A stretch of 64,000 bases of DNA, taken from Rhizomys pruinosus (taxonomy: Eukaryota > Chordata > Mammalia > Rodentia > Spalacidae). The DNA lies in NCBI GenBank assembly GCA_009823505.1, contig VZQC01009964.1:147001-211000 (forward strand), read 5' to 3'. Every line of letters begins with the position of its first letter. Positions within the stretch are counted from its first letter, which is position 1. The notes beneath the pieces were generated by a model. That model searched no databases. It saw only the letters and a list, made by a program, of their open reading frames with translations, and was not told the DNA's origin. Below, piece by piece: positions 23,780 to 34,433 of the stretch. A program made the translations under genes and the position numbers.

Positions 23780-23932
23780 TTGGTTTTGTTTTGTTTTGAG
23801 AGAGGGTCTCCCTGTACCCCCACCTGGCCTGGAACTTCCTATGTAGACCAGGCTGGCCATGGATTTCACAGAGATCTGCCTGCCTCTGCCTCCTTAGAGC
23901 TGGGATGAAAGGCATATGCTACCACACCTGGG
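23780..23932 (-). mobile_element. B1 SINE
   Basis: gagagagggtctccctgtac, gaccaggctggccatggatt and gctgggatgaaaggcatatg in minus-strand B1 order. Confidence 0.9.
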
Positions 23933-23939
23933 TTAGCTA

Positions 23940-24200
23940 TAGGATTTTTTTGTAGATTTTTATTTTTATCAAGTGTGGGAAGTTCTTGACTATTTTGCTG
24001 ATAGTATTTTCCATGAATGGATGGAAGTTGTCAAATGCCTTTTCTACATATTTTGAAATAATGTGATTTTTTTCTTTGTTTATACTGTGCATTTCTATAT
24101 TTACCCAACCTTGCATTCTTGGAGTACTATAATTATTTATGATTTTTTATATTGTTGAATTTTTTCAGAGTGGTATTAGTGACTACAATAATAAAACTAC
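23940..24200 (-). mobile_element. LINE-1 ORF2 fragment
   Basis: tttccatgaatggatggaag, tgccttttctacatattttg and cttgcattcttggagtac are the complement of a central L1 ORF2 region. Diverged. Confidence 0.6.
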
Positions 24201-24265
24201 CAAAATGTAGTTGGTATTTATATATAAAACATACAGAAGTATTTCAAATCCAAGAAAATTCTTTT

Positions 24266-24488
24266 TTTTAATTAATTTATTATTTTTTATGTGTATGAGT
24301 GTACTGTCTGCATGTAGGTTGGTGCATCTGTGTCGTGCAATGCTGCAGAGGTCAGAAGAGGGTGTCAGATTCCCCTGGAACTGGAGTTAAAGATGGTTCT
24401 TAGCTGCCATGTGGGTGCTGGGAAATGAACCCGGGTCCTCTGTAAGAGTAGTCTGTGCTCTTAACCGCTGAGCCATCTCTGCAGCCCT
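24266..24488 (-). mobile_element. B2-type SINE, short subfamily
   Basis: Short form (ggaactggagttaaagatgg). Imperfect target duplication: gaaaattctttt and gagaattcttta. Confidence 0.9.
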
Positions 24489-25970
24489 GAGAATTCTTTA
24501 AATATTTGCTGAATTAAAACCACGGAAGAAATGGATATTAATATTTCACACATAAAGTTGACGTTGCTCCTATTAAAAACCAAGTATTACTACCGAAGCT
24601 GTTTCAGAGATGTTTGCTTAGGAATGCTGGACACCATGTAGTAACGCAATAGCTCAAGGATCACCTCGATACGAAGCAGTTGCTTGATGCATTTTTGATC
24701 TGGCTAATGATCTACAAGACCAATTTAAAGAATAAGCAAACCCAGCCAATCACTTTTCTTTACAACTTGATATATGTCCGGGTGTTTCTAATAAGCCATT
24801 GATTTCATATAGCTCCAAATTGAGCATGATGCAATTTTCCAGCTTCATTGTTGACCACTGTAGTTGGAGCCTAACTCCATACAGCTCAACTATGTTTTAG
24901 AGTTTAAGTTTTATGTAGATGTATGCTCTGATATCACAACTGCAATTAAAAAGTATTTCTGGTATTCAAGTCAAGGGCCTTAAGACAGAAGGAAAACTAA
25001 CCTTTTTTTCTTTATTGAGAAAAATCTGCTATGATAAAAATGGCTAGCCCAAATAATGTACCAAGTGACATTACGAAAATTGCATTTCCAGAAAGGGGCA
25101 ATGCACTGCATTCTAGATGATTTTCTTTACTGTGTGATAAAAATGTAAGACTTTCATTGAAACAATGATTACAAAGAGAAGTTGAGAAGGGTTGATCTAT
25201 GGATAAAACAATTTCTGCAGACAAGAAAGCTGTTAGGGCTTATCTTTTGAAAGAGGTGAAGTGGATGGACAGCCAGATTTGCTTATCTGTCTGGTATGTT
25301 TGATATTATAATGACCCTAATAGTTCATGAAAAGATGAAGGATGTCATGATTTTCAATGGCAGATAAGATCAAAGGACAAAAAAAAAGTTAGAAACTTGG
25401 AAGAATTGTTTTTACAGATTGTTATGACATGTTTCATAGTTTAACAACAGTTCATCAAAACATCACAATCTTGATATTCAAAAAATGTAAAAGGTTCATC
25501 AGCTGACACCTTACGATTCTTTTGACTTTTTTTTTTTTTTTTTTTTTGTTTTGTTCAGAGAATGTTCTCACTCTGCACTTCTGGAGCTGGGCTGGGGCTC
25601 AAGTTCTAGGTGCAAATGCTGTTACCACCAATCTGGGGGGTCTGGCTTCACCTGATTTTTGAAAGAATGTTTGCATTTTATTGGTTATAAAAAAAACCTT
25701 AAAAACTTTACTGATTTCATGTTTATTCCTTTAATCAGGAAATCTCCTAATTTATTACTTCATGGGGGAAAAGTTGTTGGAATGGTTACTGATTCAAGAG
25801 TGAAAATAAAATTCGAAAATAAACCATTGTATTGTTTTCATCATTTCAGATAAGACATAAATAACCCAACCTTGCTAAACTTTCCTTAAAATCATCTGAT
25901 CTTCCTATCAGTGTATTTCTATAAGACAGACTTCTCTCCTGTTGGTGTTATTAAAATAAAACAGAAATAG
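24489..25970. other. gene-free stretch
   Basis: No gene recognised. Poly-T at 25527-25547 precedes a short SINE-like remnant (25548-25645, 'ctggggctcaagttctagg'). Frames of 64-70 codons are not supported. Confidence 0.55.
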
Positions 25971-26170
25971 GAGACTGGAGAGATGGCTCAGCAGTAGAGA
26001 GCAGTAGCTGCTCTTCCACAGAACCTGGGTTTGATTCCCAGCACCCACATGTCAGGTAACAACCATCCCTAGTTCCAGGGGTTCCAATTCCCTCTTCTGA
26101 CACACTTACATACATGCAGGCAGTACATTCATATACATAAAATAAAAATAAGTAAAATATAGCAAAAACA
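25971..26170 (+). mobile_element. older B2-type SINE
   Basis: gagactggagagatggctcagcag head, ggtttgattcccagcaccca B-box region, gcaggcagtacattcat and an A-rich tail. Older, with a shortened body. Confidence 0.9.
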
Positions 26171-26288
26171 ATTTAGGCATTATCTGTGAGAGGTGCTATG
26201 ATCAGACTTGATCAGATATGTAAATAAGCAAAAATCATGCTCATTGTGCATTTCAAGGACTTTAATACCAACAAACACATTGGTATTA

Positions 26289-26349
26289 AATCCCTATATT
26301 ACATACATACATATTACATACATACATGTATGTATGTAATATAGGGATT
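26289..26349. repeat. palindrome / hairpin-forming inverted repeat
   Basis: Arms of 22 nt (26289-26310 and 26328-26349) are perfect inverted complements. The central 32 nt (26311-26342) is itself a perfect palindrome built from (ACAT)n/(ATGT)n. Confidence 0.95.
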
Positions 26350-26499
26350 CAATCTTTTGTACATAGCTCTTTGTTTAGTTGTAGTCACAGAAGGACAAAC
26401 ATGACCAGATTAGGAATTTGTTATTCTTTTACCTACACACTGTCTTTTGCTCATTTTTTTATTTGTTAAAATATGATTTTTCTTAATCCATGAATTACA

Positions 26500-27300
26500 T
26501 TTTTTTTCTGTTAAATATGACAGGGTCTTACTGTGGCTTATAACATCTCCTAACCATTAGAGGATGTAAGCTTGTGGCATCAGCTGTGGGTTATTCCTCC
26601 AAGGAGAGAGTTAATAGCCAATTAGATTTGGGATATACAGGCATATGGCTGCCTCTGCTGCACAATATTTCCAGGCAGGTGAGGTGTAGCTGGTGCTGAC
26701 AGAGGTAACCTACCATAACAATTAGTACTGTTTAAATACCTATACATCTAATTGCTTGTGTTTCATTAGTAGGATCGAAAGGTTATTCCTGGACAAACTG
26801 TCAGCCCATGAAAGGAAACAGCCAGAATTGACCAGAGTCCAAGACAACAGCTCCAGAGAAAGTAGACGGTTTTGCTTTTCATCCACCTGTGCCCCTTTTC
26901 TAAGCCTAGGGAACAATCTTGGAAGAGGGGGTGTGGTAGAATGTAAGGGCTGCAATTGGGTGAATGGTGAAACTACAGCAATAGTAGTCTGGACACTTCA
27001 TTTGATCAACTTGATTGACCCCCCCTGCTGGATGATGGGACCCATGGGCGGTGTGGGTGTGGGCACAACTGCTTGCAAATTGGTTTTACATGAAGGATGC
27101 TTGTACTCATAAATTATCACTTATTGTTAAAAAATGAAAAAAAAAACTAAGAGAAAGATTCAGGATAGTTATGGCAGAATGCATGATCTGGGATGGGGTG
27201 GGGTGGGGTGGGGGGGAAGGAAAGGGAAATATGCCTGAACTGAATTGGAAAATGATGTATGAAATACACAAAGCATCAATAAATAATGAAAATTAAAAAA
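26500..27300 (+). mobile_element. LINE-1 3'-end fragment with G-rich purine tract
   Basis: Two segments (about 26510-26720 and 26720-27110) recur near 31 kb. The 3' end has ggcagaatgcatgatctggg, a G-rich tract (27190-27217), then atgatgtatgaaatacac and AATAAA-rich tail sequence. This matches the 3' organisation of the L1 pieces at 8.9 and 50.2 kb. Confidence 0.7.
27190..27217 (+). other. G-quadruplex-type motif in L1 3' region
   Basis: Five runs of three or more G separated by one or two bases (gggatggggtggggtggggt then a longer G run). A purine-rich, G4-capable tract is a known feature of mammalian L1 3' untranslated regions. Confidence 0.8.
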
Positions 27301-27380
27301 ATGATTTTTCTATCTACTGGGTATCATAAATTTGGTATTTGTATTTTGTTCATCTTAGTCTGAGAGTTCTTTTATTTCTT

Positions 27381-27514
27381 CATCTTTTTGAGACAGGGTC
27401 TCTCCGTAGCCCCAGCTGGCCTGGAACTCACTATGTAGAGCAGGCTGGCCTTGAACTCATAGAGATCTGCCTGCTTCTGCCTCCTGAGAGTTGGAAGTGT
27501 GCCACCATGCCCAG
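27381..27514 (-). mobile_element. B1 SINE
   Basis: tttttgagacagggtctctc, gagcaggctggccttgaact and gtgccaccatgcccagtc in minus-strand B1 order, with a small deletion before the end. Confidence 0.9.
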
Positions 27515-27806
27515 TCCCTTTTTCTTATAATTTATTTTTCTAGTACTTTACTTTTAATATAAATTTATCATTTTAGGAGAGTTTTAGATTCATAGAAAAG
27601 TTTTGAAGTTAGTATAGAGTTTGTATCACTTGCTGTTCAACAGGAAGGAAATAGATTTATTCAATACTGGACTCTAAGAAAATGAGATTTTTCTGCCTCA
27701 GATTTCTATGGGGGGTGGCAGGTCAGGGGTACAAAGGACTTTTAAAGACACAGAAAAGTTACTGCAGGACAATGGGTGGTGGGTGAGAAACTCCGGTACT
27801 GAAGTG

Positions 27807-28329
27807 CGTCTCTCTGTGTGCAGTGTAAGTCTCCCTGTATGGACTGTAAATATCTCTGTGTGGACTGTAAGTCTCTCTGTGTGGACTGTAATTCTCTCTG
27901 TATGGACTGTAAGTCTCTCTGTATGGACTGTAAGTCTCTCTGTATGGACTGTAAGTCTCTCTGTGTGCAGTGTAAGTCTCTCTGTGTGGACTGTAAGTCT
28001 CTCTGTATGGACTGTAAGTCTCTGTGTGGACCGTAAGTCTCTCTGTATGCAGTTTAAGTCTGTGTGGACTGTAAGTCTCTCTGTATGGACTGTAAGTCTC
28101 TCTGTGTGGACTGTAAGTCTCTCTGTGTGCAGTGTAAGTCTCTGTGTGCACCGTAAGTCTCTCTGTGTGGAGTGTAAGTCTCTCTGTATGGACTGTAAGT
28201 CTCTCTGTGTGGACTGTAAGTCTCTCTGTGTGGACTGTAAGTCTCTCTGCATGCTGTGTAAGTCTCTCTGTGTGGATTGTAAGTCTCTCTGTGTGGAGTG
28301 TAAGTCTCTCTGTGTGGACTGTAAGTCTC
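27807..28329 (+). repeat. 21-bp minisatellite, 25 units, each with a splice-donor-like core
   Basis: Consensus unit gtaagtctctctgtgtggact. Counting the gtaagt position gives 25 units from 27825 to 28321 with a 21-bp period. Three spacings are short (19, 17 and 19 bp). Twenty-two units have exact GTAAGT; the exceptions are gtaaat, gtaatt and ttaagt. Because 21 is a multiple of three, frames stay open on both strands (for example 27708-28430 plus, heptad-like VWTVSLS). These long frames are a property of the repeat and not evidence of a gene. Confidence 0.97.
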
Positions 28330-28944
28330 CTCTTCTTTGCTCTGACCTTGAAACCTTGACCTTTTGGGACCTGCATCTGCATTTTCCTTTCAGACAACTA
28401 CGCTACTTTTCTGCAAGTTCATTTGTATGAAATGAGGTGAAAAGAGGACAACACAGAGGCATCTCTGGAACTCTGAATGAACATGGAAAGGGTGGGCCTT
28501 CAGGGGGTTAGGGAATGGATTTTAGAGAGAAGAAAAAGCAGCAATTTCTACCTATTCTGCTGTAACCTCCAATTAACGTGGAGGCATGGTGCAAGTCAAT
28601 GGCATGTAATATCAGCCCCTTCTAAAGCCTGCTCTGCTCTGGCCCCCACCTGCCTTTGCAGTTCTTCCCTTGCCCTTCCTACCATAGCACAGGGATGCTG
28701 CCTGCAAAAACCACTCCCAGCTTCTTTTCAGGTCCTCCAGGAGGCCCTCTTAGCTATTAGTCCCTTGTCCCCTTTGTGGGCACCTCCTGGTGATGCCCGA
28801 GGCTCAGCAGCTGGACCTTTTCCCCAGGAAGTTGTCTTCTGTCTCTTGTCCACTCATGAGTTCCCTGGTGTCCAGATCATGATTAACCATGAGTTCGAGT
28901 TGTATTGCTCCTCTGTCTACCCTGCTATTCAATTCAGTTCCTTT
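28330..28944. other. gene-free stretch containing a long but unrecognised ORF
   Basis: A 223-codon plus-strand frame (28477-29148) starts here and ends inside L1-like sequence. It has no recognised domain and its C-terminal part is translated L1 3'-end DNA, so it is probably chance. Confidence 0.5.
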
Positions 28945-30545
28945 CATCATTTAGTTTTTTTTACATTATTTATTTATTTTTTTAATATATATTTTTACAA
29001 GATTATCAAATCTATGACCCATGCTCCCCCACCCCACCAGAGCTCATATATTCTGCCAAACATGCTTTTCATCTCTTTCCTAGTCTTTCTCGATATTCTC
29101 CAAGTGAAGTTACTGTTTGAGAGAGTTCACATTTCAGTCAGCTCTTGATGCAGTCTTTCTGTTGTTGTTGTCGTTGTTGTTGTTTCCAATAGCATCATCC
29201 CAACTGCCTGGACAAAAGTCAAGGGGCCGTGACAAGAATACTTACAACTAGGTAATTGCACTAGCATCCACAGTGAGGGATACATTCATCGTTTGTTTTT
29301 TCTGGGACTGTGTTACTTCATCAGCATGATGTCCTCTAGCTCCAGCCCTTTCCTGCAAAGTCATGATGTCATCTTTCTTTACTGCTGCATAGAACTCATT
29401 GTGTAGATGTACCACATTTTCTCTTCCACTCGTCCAGTTAAGGGCATTTGGGTTGGTTCCAGCTCCTCTTATTTGAGAGAGCTGAAACAAACAGGCTGTG
29501 CATGTATCTCTGTGTGGGGTGAGTCTTGGGGGTATGCAGTAGGAGTGGTATGGGGGTCGGGTGGCAAATTCATTCCAAGTCTTCCAAGGGTTCTCCCACT
29601 GCTTCCTTAGTGGCTGTATGAGTTTACATTCCCACCAGCAGTGGATGATGTTTCCCCTTTCCCCACAACCTCTCCAGCACTTGTATCATTTGTTTTCTTT
29701 GATCATTGGCAGTCTTATTGGAGTGAGATGATATCTTAAAGTGTCTAATTTGCATTTCTCTAATTATTAGGGACGTTGAACAGTTTTTAAGAGTTTCTCA
29801 TTTTCTTCAGCCATCTCTAATTCCTCTGTGAAGTCTCTATTCAGTCTTTGCTCCTCTTTTGAGTGATTCATTTGTTTTCTTTCTTCTTTGTTTTTTGAGT
29901 AGTTTGCTCAACTCTGGAAATCAATGCTTTGTCAGATGTTTCTTGGTGACGGTTCCTCCATTCTGTGGGATTTCTCTTTCACTTCCTGATTGTTCTTTTG
30001 ATGGTACAGAAGCTTTTGAGTTTAATGAGTCTCCATTTGTCTTGTCGACCTTACTTCTTGTGCAGCTGCTGTCTGATTTGGAAGTCTTTTCCTATGCCTA
30101 TGTCTTGTGTCTGCTGCCAACTTTTCTTCTATGCCTTCAGATGTTGAGGTCTTTGATCTATCTGGGTTGACTTTTGTATAGGGCGAGAGGTAGGGGTTTA
30201 ATTTCATTCTTCTACAGTGATTTTGCCACAACACCACTTGTTGAAGATGCTGTCTTTCTCCTTGTGTCTTCTTGGGCCCCCTTGTCAAATATTAGAGTGA
30301 TGGCTGAAATTGTTGTATCAAGTTTGGATCTTCGTTTTGTTCCATTGGTTAACAGCTCTGTTTTTGTCATACCAGGCTGTTTTTATGACTATAAGCCCTG
30401 TAGTATAGTTTGAAGTCTGGTAGAGATATCCCCTGTGTTGCTCTTTCCGCTCAGGGTTGTGTTTGGCTATTCCGGTCTTTCGTTTTTCCAATGAATTAAG
30501 GACTTTTTTTTCAAAAAAAAAACTCTTGGGGATTTTAATGGGATT
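28945..30545 (-). mobile_element. LINE-1 3' untranslated region and ORF2, degenerate
   Basis: The plus strand gives the same ordered blocks as 8867-10575: ccaccccaccagagctcatat, gtgtagatgtaccacatttt, acattcccaccagcagtgga, gtacagaagcttttgagttt and ccactt..ttgaagatgctgtc. There are many one-base differences relative to that copy. A (GTT)n tract lies at 29159-29187. Confidence 0.8.
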
Positions 30546-30559
30546 GGTTGCAACCTCAG

Positions 30560-30860
30560 GACTGGTGGAGTCTGGCCTGGGCACACCAGGGGGGCCCACG
30601 GGAGGAATCGGCCACAGGTGGAGTAGAGCGTGGTGTGGGGCTAGTCCTGACCGTCCTCCATATGCTTTCTGTGTGCCGGGCATAATGGCTCTGCCTTGCT
30701 GGGATCCGAGGGAGTGCCCCAAAAGCCCTGCACTGAGTGGAAGCTGCTTTGCGCCTCTCTCGAGTCAGCTTGCGGTAACCCATGGCGGGCGGGCGGAGGG
30801 GCTGGCGTAGCCCGCGCCCCCCCGGTCCGTGGCTTCAGTGGGGGGGGGCGTCGAGAGGTC
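30560..30860. other. GC- and CpG-rich patch beside L1
   Basis: An abrupt switch from AT-rich L1 ORF2 to GC-rich sequence with many CpGs (for example ccatggcgggcgggcggagg, agcccgcgccccc). It lies where a minus-strand L1 would have its 5' side, so L1 5' untranslated DNA joined by an internal deletion is plausible. It could instead be unrelated. Confidence 0.4.
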
Positions 30861-30869
30861 TTCCGGTTC

Positions 30870-31765
30870 TAGTTTTTTTCGGGGGGTGTGGAAATTAGTG
30901 GTTATTGAAGGCTTTGTGCATTCACATTTCAGTTTTCCAACGCAGGTCAGGCTATGTCCCTTCCCCCCCCCCCACCCCATCCCAGATCATGGGCATGCGC
31001 CATAATTGTGGACCTGCATATTGTTCTTACAGTTTTTCTTTTCATTTTAGCTGATAAGTGATATCCATCTGAGTACAAAGATCCTTAATGCAAAACCTGA
31101 TCTGCAGGCTGTTGTCGCCCAAACCCTACGCCCCACCCATCCAGTGGGGGGTGAAGGTTGTTTGTTCAATCAAGTTGTCAAATGAAGTGTACAGACTACA
31201 TTACAGTCCCCATTCACCAATCGCAGCCCTTACCATCATACCACCCCCCTCTTCCGACATTTACCTCAGTCTTAGAAAAGGGGCACAGGTGGATGAGAGG
31301 TAACAAGTCCACTCTCTCTGGAAGCTCGTTCTTGGATCTGGGTCAATTCTGGCTGTTTTTCTTATTGGCGCTTGACAGTTTGTCAGGAAAATACCTTTCA
31401 GATCTATAATGACTATGACAGAACACATAGCAATTAGACCTACATAGGATATTTAAGCAGCTACTACTAGTTCGTATGGTCAGGCTACTTTAGCATAGAC
31501 AATGTTTGGATATGTTAATCATGATTACAATTTTCCCCCCTGTTAATAACAGGGTCTTACTGTGGCTTATAACATCTCCCTACCTGTAGAGGATGTAAGC
31601 TTGTGGCATCTAGCTCATGGGCTCATTATCTCCATGGAGAGAGCCAATAGCCAATTAGATTTGCGGAATATTACAGGCACATGGCTGCCCTGTGCACCAG
31701 TATTTTCCAAGGCAGTGAGTTGTAGCTTGGTGCTGACGAGTAGGAGTCTTGATTGATTACCAGGG
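30870..31765 (-). mobile_element. LINE-1 3' end with 5' inversion
   Basis: 30900-31490 is the reverse complement of the L1 piece at 26720-27280 (ccatcccagatcatg, aaaaggggcacaggtggatg, gacagtttgtcagg). 31545-31760 matches 26515-26720 in direct orientation (cagggtcttactgtggctta, gaggatgtaagcttgtggca, agccaattagattt). The upstream segment is thus flipped relative to the downstream one. Confidence 0.7.
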
Positions 31766-32274
31766 AGACCCATATTTGCTTTATGTCTTAGTGGCCTTTG
31801 GTAACACTCTTGCATTCCAGAGCCATCCATACACTTTGCATCGTGTGGTCTCAATAACATCCCTCCCATGTTAACGTTCAGGTCTTCGGCAGCGGGTCTT
31901 ATTCCTTCTTCCTCCTTTGATAGTATCCCAACTTAGAGGCAAGGAGCCCTTTACCTTTTGTGGGGCCTTGGTATCCCTGGCCAAACTCCACCTGGTAGAA
32001 CAATCCAATTGCTATGTCAGAGCCTGCCTGTATATAATATAATTTTGCCTGAGTGCATAGCCGTAGGACTTTACCGTATTACTATTTAGGATATAATCTG
32101 ACAGAGAGTAATCCCTTCCCACAGTTCCCAGTCTATTAGTCAATTAAAGAAAGCAGTTTACCGTTTTATAAGAGATTACCTCTACACATAGTTGTCTCCA
32201 ATTTACTCGTTGGAGAGGACCTCATCTTCGTCATATTTCTCCTTTTCTATGGGGGGGAAGGCAAGAAAGTCTCT
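31766..32274. other. gene-free stretch, unassigned repeat-like sequence
   Basis: Sequence such as ctttaccttttgtggggcct looks transposon-derived, but I cannot name the family. Homopolymers and apparent indels are frequent. Confidence 0.35.
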
Positions 32275-32585
32275 CGGGGCTGGAGAGTATGACCTAGCGG
32301 TTAAGAGCACCTTGACTGCTGGGCCTGTGAGAGATAGCCCTAGCGTTAGAGCGCCGACTCTTACAGAGGCACCGCGGGTTCGATCCCCAGCGATCCCCAC
32401 ATGGCGGCTGAGAAACCGTCTGAAACTCCATTCCAAGAAATCCATCAGGAGGATCCGACACCTCTATCTGAAACTCTGCGGCGTTTGCACGATAGGGTGC
32501 ACAGACTTGCATGCAGGACAGTACATCCATACAACATACAGAAAAATAAATATTAATTAAAAAAAATTTAAAAAAAAAATAAAAA
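32275..32585 (+). mobile_element. B2-type SINE with duplicated head, long-subfamily-like
   Basis: Two head segments in tandem: gggctggagagtatgaccta..ttaagagcacc and gggcctgtgagagatagccctagcgtt. One body and A tail follow. B-box ggttcgatccccag is followed by a repeated cgatcccca. Target duplication: aagtctct on the left, aagtctcta on the right. Confidence 0.85.
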
Positions 32586-33425
32586 GACAAGTCTCTATAC
32601 TCAAGAACCTTTGGGCATAGAAGGTAAGTTTCATCTAGAGACTCATTATAAATAGTGGTACTTATGTAGGTATTCCACAGGAGGGGTTCGTATGTTGTTT
32701 ATTGGCACTGCGAGCTTCTTTCCTTTAGAGTGTCAGACGTGGTGCAGCGCTTCTCGTGCCACTTTTTGGTACGTGTCTCTACTCAATGGCTAGAATGTCT
32801 GGTACTTTTCTTTCCCAGCCGTTAATGTGTTGGTGACGTTTTGTCCTGTTGGAACAAACAAATCTTTTCCCATAGTTAGTTTTAAGATTGAATTGCAGGG
32901 TTTGTGGTACCAGGTTTCATGTCTTCTGCTATCCCCCCCCCCTTGTTGTTTTAGCGTCTATGAGTCTCCAGAAGACCGTTGTATTATACATAACTATAGG
33001 GTGGAGTAAGGCACAATTATCATCAATTCAACCCATGTTGTGTTGGGTGACTATATATGTTAACTTGGAAGCTAAACTTAATTTTTTCGTTAAATACATC
33101 TTAAGGAGTGAATGCTACAAGGTGATACTGTACAACAGGGAAACTTATAGAGACCATTGTATTGTGTCAATCCCAAATTCTTGCTCCGACAGATTTTAAT
33201 GGTAAAGCAAATGTGGCAACAAGCGAATTATATCTCCATTTTACTCAGATGCCATTACCATTTTTATCAGACTTCTGTAATACCAATGTTGTTTAATATT
33301 ACACATATTTACTTTTACAAGTCCTAAAACACATGTGTCCGTGCACAGATGTCTAGGCGAACACTGTGGTTTACTGCGAGCTCACGTCAATTAAATATGC
33401 ACCAGTCGTCGAATATCACCCGTGT
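32586..33425. other. gene-free stretch, no recognised feature
   Basis: No supported gene. The region continues the indel- and homopolymer-rich texture of 29-32 kb (for example a run of ten C at 32933-32942). Confidence 0.45.
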
Positions 33426-33615
33426 CCCTCTCCACCCATGCCCCCTGTTCCAATTCACCAAGACATTATGTTAAGTGAAGTAACCACAGTCCCAGAAAAC
33501 AACAAACGACAAATGGTGTCCCTCATATGTGGATGCTAGTACCAACAACCCAGATATAAATATTTCTCATGGAGAGGGATGCATAGTAAAAGAACAACAA
33601 CAGAAAGACTGCATC
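33426..33615 (+). mobile_element. LINE-1 3' fragment
   Basis: ttaagtgaagtaaccacagt, cccagaaaacaacaaacgac and ctcatatgtggatgctag follow the order of the distal L1 ORF2/3' region on the plus strand. Confidence 0.65.
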
Positions 33616-34433
33616 AGAAAATGGACTTCATTTAGTTTTTTTTATCCATAGATCCTAGCCCTGTGTTTGAGCACTTGACACACAGTCGCTATTTGACAAC
33701 CACTGAGCCGCAAACTTGGGTAATGTTAATTAATTGTTGGCTCTTTGCTTCTCCAGGTTGTAAGATGCAGGGCAGATTCTCTCCATCTTATCACTTCTCT
33801 TTTATGTATTCCAAGGCTGCTGTACTTGATCCAGGAACCGATCACAGCTTCCTTTCTGCCAGTAACATTGCCTATGAGAATATGGTAGTAGCAGAGTCAT
33901 CTGATGCATTTCTGTCATCTAACAGTGGACACTATTTGTTGAAGTGTCATTGGGAAGCTCATATTGTCTCAGCCAGTGGACAGCTTTTAAACATTCCCTC
34001 AGTGCTCTCTTGGGGCTTCTCTGTGCTTCCAGGGAAGAGGCATCACTTTAAAAGAAGAAAGAAAAGCATCTTGCTACTGTTTACCCATTCCCCGATTTCT
34101 TCTTTTATTTGGGTGCTTCATATCCTGCTATTAAAGGCAAATAAGAAATCATAAAATAAGACATCAACTAGTCCTGTATGGAATAACATAAGCAGCAAGC
34201 TAGATTGGTTCCCAAAGGTGTTTCTCTTCATCTCCATCCTCTGTATTCAGGCATCACCCACGCATCACGGACCAGTCAGGTCTGCCTACCATCTCCCTGC
34301 CTTCCTGTCTGTGGGATGTGTGGCTGTGCGCACAGCAACTCTTCTCATGCACTTGTCAGTATGTGCTGCTCAGGGGCAGGTCTCTGACCACTTTCCCTGC
34401 TCATCACCAACACAGTTAGAAGCCTGTATACCG
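33616..34433. other. unique-looking stretch with a 163-codon ORF of unknown status
   Basis: A plus-strand frame at 33663-34154 encodes 163 residues with no recognised domain, signal peptide or repeat. It lies in non-repeat sequence. Coding status is unsupported. Confidence 0.4.

Noticed and set aside
27815..28329. CRISPR-like regular repeat array
   Set aside because: Units are contiguous with no spacers, and the DNA is mammalian. It is a minisatellite.
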